Virus record (IMG/VR): IMGVR_UViG_3300009506_001467
Span: 1 to 61,310 of that record
Strand: one strand, 5' to 3'
Source of the DNA: a virus
Length of the DNA: 61,310 nucleotides
Shown: positions 17,071 through 24,682 of the stretch, piece after piece
Layout: each line of letters opens with the position of its first letter
Position numbering within the stretch: the stretch's first letter is position 1
Translations under genes and position numbers: made by a program
Notes under the pieces: model-generated
Seen by the model: only the letters and a program-made list of their open reading frames with translations
Told to the model about the DNA's origin: nothing
The model's database searches: none

Positions 17071-17447
17071 TGACAATATCGACACAGCGTTATCAAGTTC
17101 TCTGGATCGTCGTTGGGATTGTCGCTTGTCTCGCCGTTGATGTTGTTCTTGCGGGTGCGCTCGTCAGCACATGTTTGACAGGTCTCACGTGGCTTGTCTT
17201 GGTAAGTTCCCTCTGCTGGTGGGCGTTCGCCACAGAGCACACACAGTCCTGCGGCCTTCCGTTTTTGGGCGGTCGTGTTATGGCGATTACGGAGATACTG
17301 AGCATGTTGTCTATCGGAGCATTCCTGGCAAACTGGACGCTCTGGCAGAGGGGGACGTTTTCCACACCGCACGCACAGTCCTGCGGCTCGGTTGCGCTCC
17401 CTCCACGCCTTGACCTGGGCAGCACGTTCGGCCTTCGTTTTTGGCAT
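16998..17447 (-). CDS. HNH-type homing endonuclease, antisense insertion in the structural operon
   Basis: 149 residues from ATG at 17447, behind AGGAGGTG and its own promoter. Two paired CxxC units (CVRCGKRPP...CQEC and CVLCGERPP...CQTC) precede an HNH-like end NDDPENLITLCRYCHYG. The first His expected in the motif appears as Asn (RTRKNNINGE), so activity may be lost. It is the only leftward gene in the 33-kb structural block. Its stop codon lies in the remnant of the split gene. Confidence 0.8.
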   Translation of the reverse strand: MPKTKAERAAQVKAWRERNRAAGLCVRCGKRPPLPERPVCQECSDRQHAQYLRNRHNTTAQKRKAAGLCVLCGERPPAEGTYQDKPRETCQTCADERTRKNNINGETSDNPNDDPENLITLCRYCHYGVTCLRQASPEGRQLAARLLLM

Positions 17448-17465
17448 GATACACCTCCTGACCGT

Positions 17466-17495
17466 ATTATATACCAAAAGGTATGGGGGTGTAAA
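17466..17495 (-). promoter_or_regulatory. Leftward promoter of the HNH cassette
   Basis: On the minus strand TTTACA (17490-17495), 18-bp spacer, TATAAT (17466-17471), then the ribosome site and ATG at 17447. It gives the endonuclease expression independent of the rightward operon. Confidence 0.7.
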
Positions 17496-17497
17496 AT

Positions 17498-18187
17498 ATG
17501 GTAACGGCGACGAGTTGCAGTGGAGGCAGGTTTGCGGAAAGTTGGGAATTTGCTTCCTTCTGGTGCTACGGCCAATTGATCTCTGGCGCTCATGAGGGTG
17601 CGAACGCATCGCCTACACTCACAGACTCTCAAGGTCAGTTCACGACTCGGGGAGTTCGTGCGAACGTGGGCATGATCTTGTATAACCTGACTCAAGGAAC
17701 ATCTGGCGCAGTGAGTGCGGTCACACCTACCGTGCTCACTGCGGTAGGTGTGACTTGGGACACGGGCGATCTCTACCGCATCTGTTTGATCGATGGCATC
17801 GAGATCTCAACGATCGAGCACTACCTCAACGTTGCCGCGGGGGACATCATTATCGCCCTCGCAGCATCGGACCAGTGCAATTGTAATTGGGCGTCCTGGG
17901 CGCTCTCTACGGGCTCAAACGTGGGACTGCTCGCAAAGCTCAACATTATAGACGCCGCGGCCTACTACCAGTGCAAGTGCGGCCAACCTCAGTTCTCTGC
18001 TGGCGAGCGAGATCGCTACCTAAAGTGGATGAGCTCGCAGCTCGAGCAGCTCAGAGACGGGGACCTGGACATCTGCTCCGGCGCGACGGGTACGAACTTC
18101 CCGGCGATGGGCTGGGCGCAGCAAGGGCACAGCGAATTTCAGATGGCGCAGATCATCTGGAACGACATTCTCAGGAACAGCTCGTGA
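17498..18187 (+). CDS. Hypothetical head-tail region protein, target of the HNH insertion
   Basis: 229 residues. The N-terminus ATSCSGGRFAESWEF repeats the remnant at 16954. Later parts include an NCNWASWALS stretch and a Cys-rich segment (YYQCKCGQPQFSAGERDRYL) and end in a helical region. A GGGGG run lies about 10 bases before the ATG. Position between capsid and tail-completion genes suggests a head-tail adaptor; no family recognised. Its stop overlaps the next GTG. Confidence 0.75.
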   Translation: MVTATSCSGGRFAESWEFASFWCYGQLISGAHEGANASPTLTDSQGQFTTRGVRANVGMILYNLTQGTSGAVSAVTPTVLTAVGVTWDTGDLYRICLIDGIEISTIEHYLNVAAGDIIIALAASDQCNCNWASWALSTGSNVGLLAKLNIIDAAAYYQCKCGQPQFSAGERDRYLKWMSSQLEQLRDGDLDICSGATGTNFPAMGWAQQGHSEFQMAQIIWNDILRNSS

Positions 18188-18525
18188 TCCACTACTTTGA
18201 CGATCTGAGAGCGATCGCGCCACATGCCCGTTTCTGAAACGGCCCACCAGTAGGATCGGGCCGATTCTCACAACAACAGAAACAGGGACCGCCGCCCCCG
18301 TTTCCCGGGGAAAATGGGTTCATACTGCTCGAGTACGTAGGGGCAGCCCCAGGCGTCAAGCACTGGCGGGGGGCACTCACTAGAGTGCTCTACCCATTCG
18401 GCAGAGCTCACACTGTAAACTATGTGGACGCTCGAGATGCGATCAAGTTCTTGACTCAGATCGTCGGCACAGGCGCGCAGCCCATATGGAGAGTCCATGA
18501 GAGTCGCCGTAAAGCGAGTGAGTAA
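18184..18525 (+). pseudogene. Head-tail connector-like gene with an in-frame TGA
   Basis: The GTG at 18184 overlaps the previous stop (GTGA). After VIHYFDDLRAIAPHARF a TGA (18235-18237) occurs, but the same frame stays open to 18525 and clearly looks coding: LEYVGAAPGVKHWRGALTRV, then YPFGRAHTVNYVDARDAIKF, a pattern seen in small phage proteins near head-tail completion genes. Downstream there is no good start until a GTG at 18391. TGA is an ordinary stop elsewhere in this genome, so this is a nonsense mutation, a sequence error or read-through. Confidence 0.7.
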
Positions 18526-19045
18526 AGGGGACGCTCTCGCTCATCTCGATCCTCAGAACTACCTGAGAGAGATCGCAGCGGAGACTAGAGACGTTGTAGT
18601 GCCAGAGGTCATGAATGAGCTGGACAAGTGGCAAGAGGACTGGGATCACAAGACAGACTTTGGCTCTCGAGTCTCTGCTCGCGGTGATGAGATCGTGACA
18701 TACATCTGGCCCAAGGGACCAAACGCCAAGTACTGGACGTGGACGTCTCGAGGAACGCCGAGACATGACATCCCAGTGGGCTCAAAGGGCTTTCTTGCTT
18801 TTCCCTGGGATGGGGTGCGGGGCAACTATAACCCGAACCCAAAAACGCTGCCGCAGGGCGCGGTAGTGGGCAGCGGCCCAGTGGACTGGGTGTACACACA
18901 GAAAACAGTAGATCACCCTGGTACGACTCCCCGGCTCTTTGAGGAGCGCACCATGAAGGCGTACAAAGGCACATACAAGAAACATGTCCGGCTGGCGATC
19001 GAGACGGTGAGAGATCGAAAGGTGAGACAATGGCAAAGCGCATAG
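18497..19045 (+). CDS. Tail-completion protein (HK97 gp10-like, tentative)
   Basis: 182 residues, overlapping the previous frame by 29 bases. The pattern of an N-terminal helix (YLREIAAETRDVVVPEVMNE), central beta region and C-terminal SRGTPRHDIPVGSKGFLAF fits minor tail/connector proteins at this position. Confidence 0.6.
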   Translation: MRVAVKRVSKGDALAHLDPQNYLREIAAETRDVVVPEVMNELDKWQEDWDHKTDFGSRVSARGDEIVTYIWPKGPNAKYWTWTSRGTPRHDIPVGSKGFLAFPWDGVRGNYNPNPKTLPQGAVVGSGPVDWVYTQKTVDHPGTTPRLFEERTMKAYKGTYKKHVRLAIETVRDRKVRQWQSA

Positions 19046-19368
19046 TGATCAAGGTTCTCAAGATGAGCGGGGACTCTGCTTTGATCGAGTACGAGCAGAA
19101 AGGAAAGATCAAGCGGGCCTATCTGCCCATCTCTGACATACAGGACGATCGGGTCGATCCAGAGGCTCTCGATCTCGCGATCCCTTATGGCGTACCCTGG
19201 GCGGCGCTGCTTGATCTCTCTGACCTCACTCCAGAGAGAGTTGAGCTCGAGCTGCACAAGTATGGCATTTGGACTCTGCAAGATCTAGAGAACAAAGATC
19301 GCATCCTGATCCGAATTGGGACAGATCTCATAACAAAGGCTGTACGGGCAGCCTCAGAGAAAGGATAG
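19030..19368 (+). CDS. Hypothetical tail-region protein
   Basis: 112 residues, overlapping the previous gene by 16 bases. N-terminal beta strand pair (IVIKVLKMSGDSALIEYEQK) and a helical end. No family recognised; it immediately precedes the tail tube gene. Confidence 0.65.
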   Translation: MAKRIVIKVLKMSGDSALIEYEQKGKIKRAYLPISDIQDDRVDPEALDLAIPYGVPWAALLDLSDLTPERVELELHKYGIWTLQDLENKDRILIRIGTDLITKAVRAASEKG

Positions 19369-19374
19369 ACAACC

Positions 19375-20958
19375 ATGAGTGAGTACTTTGATGAGTTTGA
19401 GGGTGTTATCTGGGTGCAGCCCAACGGCCCGAATACCGAACCTGTGCCGTTGCTCTGTGCAACGATCGACGGGCTCGATCAGCCCCTTGGAGACGTTACC
19501 CGGCGTTTCTGCCGTACCGGGTCGGGCGGCATCCGAAGGGCCAAGACGTTGCAGGCAACCCCCGGCTCGATCACCGGGGACATCATGCTCTGGAAGTCCA
19601 GAACGCGCAACGTCCTACAGTATATGGTGGAGAACAGAGCAAACGGCGGGGTCTGTCCCGGCGCTCTCTACATCCACCACGGGCTCTGCGGTCGGGATGA
19701 TGTGTTCTTGAACTTTATTACCACGCAAGTGGTCATGGACCTGATCCTGACCAACAAGTCAAGCGGCAATCTCGCTCGCGGGCAGCGAGAGGAGAACGAT
19801 ACTCCCGAGATGGTCGGGCAGACCTACTCGGCATCTGCCGATCCGTTCTCGCCAGAGATCTATGCGGAGCTGCTCAACACCTACCTCGCATGCGTCGCAG
19901 AGGACGAGCCGTTTCGCGCTCTGGCGATCTGCTCTGAAACAGTCTGCCAGAGCTCTGCTTGCGGCACATACGCATCTCGCTGTGATGAGGTGCACGTCGC
20001 TGCCGATGCTGCGGGCGCAGCGATCGCGGATGGGTACGTCTCTGCCGACGCTCTGAGCTCTTGTGCAGCGTGGGCCGCGCAGCCCTTTGCCGCCGATGAG
20101 CACATCTCTGCTCTCGCCTGTTTCAAGGAGGGACCGACCACAGAGGTCTTGATCGCTGCTCGAGGCACCACAGACGGAGCGAACCCAGCAGAGATCGCTC
20201 GTTCCATCGACGGTGGCGCAACGTGGACCGCTTATGATGTTGGCTCTACCAACGGCGAGTTTGTTGAGCACTCGCAAGCTCTCTTTGCGCTCGATCATCG
20301 CCACATCTGGCTTGCAACCGATCTCGCCAACATATACTTCTCCAAGGACGGTGGGCGCACCTGGACCGATCAGAACGCACCAACCCCCGGTGCATCTGAG
20401 GGACTGTTCGGCATTCACTTTGTTGACGAGAACTATGGAATGGCGGTCGGCGGGTTCCGCACGACTCCCACGGGACTGTTCTTGCAGACCACGGACGGCG
20501 GCGAGCACTGGAACCTCATGGCGACCGAGCCAGAGGTAGAGCGTGGAAACTGGGTGCAAGTGCTTGATGGTTCTCGAGCGTGGGTCGGCATGGACGATGG
20601 CACGATCTGGTATACTCTAAACTGGGGCACGACCTGGACGCAGCGTGTCCTTCCAGAGACTCTGATCAACACCGGGGTCGGCGTATTCTACAATGAGTAT
20701 ATCGGCGCGGTTGCTGGCTACAAGACGGGCTCTGGAAACGGAATCCTTGTTGTCTATGTGACCCCCGATGGTGGCTGGTCGTGGGAGCAGTTCAACCCCA
20801 CAGAGGAGGGCGAGCTCAACGCGGCGGCGGCGTACTTTGGGATCAACGATCTCAAGTTCTGCGATCCTAACCATCTCATCGCCGCGACCGAGGCACTGAC
20901 AACGACCGGGGACTCGCTGATCTGGTCGATCATGCCAGCAGGGTGGACCGCATTCTAG
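19375..20958 (+). CDS. Major tail protein fused to a BNR/YCF48-like beta-propeller
   Basis: 527 residues. Residues 1-170 look like a tail tube protein: EFEGVIWVQPNG, then a globular part with SITGDIMLWKSR. An Ala/Cys-rich linker (about 171-250) leads to repeated DGGxTW-type blades: SIDGGATW, SKDGGRTW, TTDGGEHW, TLNWGTTW, TPDGGWSW. Such Asp-box repeats form sialidase or YCF48-like propellers, and on a tail tube would project outward. It lies two genes before the tape measure, where the tube gene is expected. Confidence 0.8.
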   Translation: MSEYFDEFEGVIWVQPNGPNTEPVPLLCATIDGLDQPLGDVTRRFCRTGSGGIRRAKTLQATPGSITGDIMLWKSRTRNVLQYMVENRANGGVCPGALYIHHGLCGRDDVFLNFITTQVVMDLILTNKSSGNLARGQREENDTPEMVGQTYSASADPFSPEIYAELLNTYLACVAEDEPFRALAICSETVCQSSACGTYASRCDEVHVAADAAGAAIADGYVSADALSSCAAWAAQPFAADEHISALACFKEGPTTEVLIAARGTTDGANPAEIARSIDGGATWTAYDVGSTNGEFVEHSQALFALDHRHIWLATDLANIYFSKDGGRTWTDQNAPTPGASEGLFGIHFVDENYGMAVGGFRTTPTGLFLQTTDGGEHWNLMATEPEVERGNWVQVLDGSRAWVGMDDGTIWYTLNWGTTWTQRVLPETLINTGVGVFYNEYIGAVAGYKTGSGNGILVVYVTPDGGWSWEQFNPTEEGELNAAAAYFGINDLKFCDPNHLIAATEALTTTGDSLIWSIMPAGWTAF

Positions 20959-20974
20959 TCCATCGCAACTAGGT

Positions 20975-21033
20975 GCAACCGATCGGGGGTGTATCTGGTA
21001 TCACCCTCCCCGCCAGAACCCCCCGATCGTTGC
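20975..21033 (+). promoter_or_regulatory. Stem-loop after the tail tube gene
   Basis: The arms GCAAC plus GATCGGGGG (20975-20989, one bulge) pair with CCCCCGATC plus GTTGC (21020-21033) around a 30-base loop. A second hairpin (21040-21060, CCTCGCGC/GCGCGAGG) follows just before the ribosome site of 21077. No U-tract; likely RNA-stability or partial-termination elements that adjust tube versus chaperone levels. Confidence 0.6.
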
Positions 21034-21076
21034 CAATAACCTCGCGCTCAGAGCGCGAGGTCAGGGGAGGAATACT

Positions 21077-21700
21077 GTGCCAAAGCTCTACGCGGTCAAG
21101 GACGGGAAAGTTTACGTTACCACGTCCACAGGTACTACAGTACAGTGCTTGCCGTACTGGAACGAGGTTATGCTCGCCGGGTCCTCTCTTTCATTCCCAG
21201 ACAAGCCAGACGTTCCAACGTATGAGGTTGAGGATGCAGACGGTGACAAGTTCACTAGAGAGCATACTCAGGAGTCCATAGATGACTCAAAGACATCCGA
21301 CGCTGATCGTGAGCTCTGGGCGTCATATCTCGCAGAGCTCGAGCAGTACAATGAGCAAGTGAGAGAGCTCAACGCTCAGAAAGAACTCATGCGCACTCGG
21401 ATGATCGCTCTCAAGGCAACCCGTATTGTCCCAGAGCCCGATCTCGACCTGTGGGCCAGAGAGTCTCTCGAGCTCTATGGGCTCGAGATGCCAAGCGATC
21501 CGAGAGAGCGCAAGCTCATGTACTTTGCCTCAGAGGTTATCAAGGTAGAACTCGATGGAGCGGCGATCATGGCGGGCATTGCCAGGGCAAGCGGCATGAC
21601 CGAGGATCAGCTCGATTCCATCGAGGAGTTGTTTCCAGATCCGCTGGGGAGCGGCAGACGGACGGACGCTCAAGCAGATCAGGACGAGGCTGCAACGTAA
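21077..21700 (+). CDS. Tail assembly chaperone (lambda G-like position)
   Basis: 207 residues from GTG at 21077 behind GGGGAGG. Mostly helical with an acidic C-terminus (DAQADQDEAAT). It sits between the tube and tape-measure genes, the standard place of the frameshifted chaperone pair. A second reading frame (+1 relative) opens before its stop and continues to 21893. Confidence 0.7.
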   Translation: MPKLYAVKDGKVYVTTSTGTTVQCLPYWNEVMLAGSSLSFPDKPDVPTYEVEDADGDKFTREHTQESIDDSKTSDADRELWASYLAELEQYNEQVRELNAQKELMRTRMIALKATRIVPEPDLDLWARESLELYGLEMPSDPRERKLMYFASEVIKVELDGAAIMAGIARASGMTEDQLDSIEELFPDPLGSGRRTDAQADQDEAAT

Positions 21701-21728
21701 GAACAGGTACCGCAAGCAGGGCTGGTGG

Positions 21729-21893
21729 ATGTCTCTGTGGTGGAACGAGCTGGACACTATGATCGAGCTCGATCTACTGCAAGAATGGCAAGAGCTCTCT
21801 CCCGATCTGCGCACTGTACTGCTCGCTCGAGCTCGAGCAAAGGATACTATGAGAGCGTGGGAGGACTACATCTTGAATAGGAGAGCGCAATGA
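21729..21893 (+). CDS. Second part of the tail chaperone, probably reached by frameshift
   Basis: In this frame the sequence RNRYRKQGWWMSLWWNELDT and QEWQELSPDLRTVLLARARA continues to 21893 and looks coding, as expected for the T extension of a G/GT pair. It lies in the +1 (equivalently -2) frame relative to the 21077 gene and is already open before the 21700 stop. The ATG at 21729 lacks a good ribosome site. The stop overlaps the tape-measure ATG. Confidence 0.6.
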   Translation: MSLWWNELDTMIELDLLQEWQELSPDLRTVLLARARAKDTMRAWEDYILNRRAQ

Positions 21894-24682
21894 GCCAGCA
21901 ATTGCCACAGGACGGGGTGCGCCTTGTTGTGGAGGGTGTGTCTCAATTCATAGACAACATGAACAAGGCGGGTGTTGCTTGGGACAGGGTATCTGCCTCG
22001 TTCACGGATGCAAGCGGCAAGACCAGAACCTTAAGCGTCAGCACAGACAAGGTTGCCAGTTCTGTTGCAAAAGCGGGATCTGCGGCGAGCCAAGCCCTTA
22101 GCCCGTTTGATCAAATGATCAAGGGGTTCGGCCAGGGGGCGATCGGCGCGACCGGAATGAATGGCGCCTTGTCTGCCCTCTCTGGCGGTGTTGCGGGCGT
22201 CTCTGTCATGCTCGGTCAAGTGCTCGTTGCGGCGCTCAAGAAGGTTGGCGAGGCCCTCAAAACGATCTTTATAGATCTCCCCAAGGAAGCGGCCCCGCTC
22301 GAGGGCATCTCTGCTCAGTTCTCTACACTGACTCAAAACATCGAGGGCGGCTCCCGTAAAATGATGGCTGCGCTACAAGCGGGATCATCGGGTATGATCC
22401 CCATGCGCGATCTCATGACCCAGTTCAACAACGCCTCCGCTCTCGTGTCCGACCAGTTCGCTCAGAACCTACCGCAAGCACTGGGTCTCCTGGGGAAAGT
22501 CTCTGCCGCCACGGGCAAGGATATGAATTACCTCATGGAGTCTCTGGTCAACGGCGTTGGTCGTGTGACTCCTCTGGTCATTGATAACCTGACGGTTCAG
22601 GTCTCGCAAGCAGAGGCCACCGCCCGCGCCACGGAGATGTTCAACAAGCAAAAGGAGGCGCTCTCCAAGCTCGAGCAGCAAACCGCGCTCAACACTCTAG
22701 TGATGGAGAAACTAGAGGCCAAGTACGGCGCACTGCCTGACATCGGTGCGACAACCTCCGCGCAGCTCGCGGTCATGTCGGCGCACTTTCAGAACATCAA
22801 GGACATACTCGGGCAAGCAATGCTGCCCGCTTTCAATACTCTACTGACCACGCTCAATACTCTGGTGGGTACGATCTCGAGCATGCTCTCTGAGGGCGGC
22901 GAGCTCGAGCCCTGGCTGATCCGCATCGGGGCGCTGACGTCTCTATGGGCAGACGGTATAGCTATTCTGGGCGAGGCCCTTGGTCTCATAGCGCCCAAGG
23001 CGGCGGGCATGTACGACAACATTGCCAAGAGCGTATTTGGGATCATCGAGGACGCCCTCACATGGGGCGTTGAGCTGATCGCCCAGTTCGCAGCAGGAAT
23101 GGCAGAGGCAGCGAGCAGCATCCTGATCCAGGCACTTAACTTTATAGGCGGTATACTCGAGCAGTGGCTGCTGGGCGCATCGCCGCCCAAGATCGCGCCC
23201 GGCATCGAGCAATGGGGGATCAAGACCTTTGAGCGATACCTCACGGGCATGACTGAGGCAGACTTTGGCATACTCGAGGGCATCCAGAAGCCACTGCAAA
23301 AGATCCTCGAGGGTCCAGCTCTCGCCAACGTCTCCAAGATCATCTCAGGCGCCCTCGCTGGCGGCGATCGGGCTACGATCTTTGATACCGTCTCAAAGTC
23401 TGCCGGGATCTTTGGCAGTGCGATCAATAAAATGATCGGTCTGCAATTCGAGCTCGCGGACTCTACAAAAGCAGTAGAGGAGGCAGAGCTTGCTCTCGAG
23501 CAAGCACGCAACAAACTGCTCGGCCAGCAGGACGATGTGAACAAGGCCACCGTTGAGTACAACCGCTTGCTCAGAGAGGGCGCAGATCCAGCAGTTCTCA
23601 AGGAGAAACTGGCACAGATCAACGCAGCGGAGGAGGCCATGCGCCTGACTCAAGATCAGGTGCAGACCCAGGATGAGTTTATCTCGAGCGAGAAGCAGAG
23701 GATCGAGGGCATCAAGACAGAGGCAGAGCTGCAAAAGAAACTGGTGGATCAGCTCCTCGGGGTCAATGATGCGCTCCAAGTACAAGAGGAAAAAGGCAAG
23801 AAAGGCGCAGCGGGTGTCCCCACGATAGCCCCTGAGGTATCTGGCCTTACGGGCACGCTCGGCACGAGACTGGGCACAGCGATCGAGGGCATGAAAGAGA
23901 AGCTCAAGGAAAAGTTCAGAGACATCTTTGCTCCTCTGAGCGAGGCGTGGGACAAGATCGTGCTCAAGGTCGGGGACATCGGCACTGCCTGGGAAAAGTT
24001 CAAGGCCAAGGTCGGCTCTGTCTGGGATGATCTCAAGCTCAAGTACCCGGTGCTGCAAGACATCGAGGACCTGATCCAGAACCTCAAGACGTCGATCCCA
24101 GAGCTGGCAACAGAGCTTTCGGACAAGTTTCATAGTGCGTGGTCCAAGATCTGGGGCATTCTCTCAGGTCAAGAGGACGGGGGCATCCTAGGCGCACTGA
24201 CCGCAGTGTGGGATTTTCTCAAAGACTCATGGGGCACGATTATGGAGTCGGACGCAGCGAAAGCGATCAAGACCTTCACTACCGATGTGATCGAGAGACT
24301 CAAGACAGGCGTGGAGGGCATTGTAACCGCTGTGGGCAACATGATTGCAAAGATCGGGGAGCTCGCCCGCCTGCCGCTTGACAAGATCAGAGAGGCGCTC
24401 GGCTGGGGTATCGCAGAGTCGCCCGCGCCGCTTGCGCTTGGTCTGCAACAGATCAACAGAGAGCTTGTCAAGATGAGCGGATCGAGCTTGCCGAGTCTGG
24501 GGGGCTCTATGCGTATGATGCCCGCCATGGCTCCTGTGTCAAGCTCATCTATGACAACGAACAACAACAGTCCGATCCAGATCACTTTCTCTGGCCCGGT
24601 GACGATCGGCAGCACAAACGACATGCGCCAGTTTACGGCACAGCTCGAGCGCACTGTGCGCAATGTGATGGAGAGGCGATAA
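21890..24682 (+). CDS. Tape measure protein
   Basis: 930 residues, starting at ATGA with the chaperone stop. Mostly helical, with Ala/Gly-rich hydrophobic segments near 80-110 and 360-420 (AQFAAGMAEAASSILIQALN), long coiled coil at about 515-625 (ELALEQARNKLL, EEAMRLTQDQVQTQDEFISS), and a Met/Ser-rich end. It sets tail length. At about 0.15 nm per residue it implies a tail near 140 nm, a siphovirus-like value. Confidence 0.9.
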   Translation: MSQQLPQDGVRLVVEGVSQFIDNMNKAGVAWDRVSASFTDASGKTRTLSVSTDKVASSVAKAGSAASQALSPFDQMIKGFGQGAIGATGMNGALSALSGGVAGVSVMLGQVLVAALKKVGEALKTIFIDLPKEAAPLEGISAQFSTLTQNIEGGSRKMMAALQAGSSGMIPMRDLMTQFNNASALVSDQFAQNLPQALGLLGKVSAATGKDMNYLMESLVNGVGRVTPLVIDNLTVQVSQAEATARATEMFNKQKEALSKLEQQTALNTLVMEKLEAKYGALPDIGATTSAQLAVMSAHFQNIKDILGQAMLPAFNTLLTTLNTLVGTISSMLSEGGELEPWLIRIGALTSLWADGIAILGEALGLIAPKAAGMYDNIAKSVFGIIEDALTWGVELIAQFAAGMAEAASSILIQALNFIGGILEQWLLGASPPKIAPGIEQWGIKTFERYLTGMTEADFGILEGIQKPLQKILEGPALANVSKIISGALAGGDRATIFDTVSKSAGIFGSAINKMIGLQFELADSTKAVEEAELALEQARNKLLGQQDDVNKATVEYNRLLREGADPAVLKEKLAQINAAEEAMRLTQDQVQTQDEFISSEKQRIEGIKTEAELQKKLVDQLLGVNDALQVQEEKGKKGAAGVPTIAPEVSGLTGTLGTRLGTAIEGMKEKLKEKFRDIFAPLSEAWDKIVLKVGDIGTAWEKFKAKVGSVWDDLKLKYPVLQDIEDLIQNLKTSIPELATELSDKFHSAWSKIWGILSGQEDGGILGALTAVWDFLKDSWGTIMESDAAKAIKTFTTDVIERLKTGVEGIVTAVGNMIAKIGELARLPLDKIREALGWGIAESPAPLALGLQQINRELVKMSGSSLPSLGGSMRMMPAMAPVSSSSMTTNNNSPIQITFSGPVTIGSTNDMRQFTAQLERTVRNVMERR

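Noticed and set aside
16962-17504. Rightward ORF of 180 residues opposite the HNH gene
   Set aside because: It is the antisense of a clear HNH reading frame with its own promoter and ribosome site; the hydrophobic stretches are mirror effects.
18197-18380. TGA as a reassigned codon genome-wide
   Set aside because: Many genes end properly with TGA in ATGA overlaps (e.g. 3912-3914, 16955-16957, 21891-21893), so TGA is a normal stop here.
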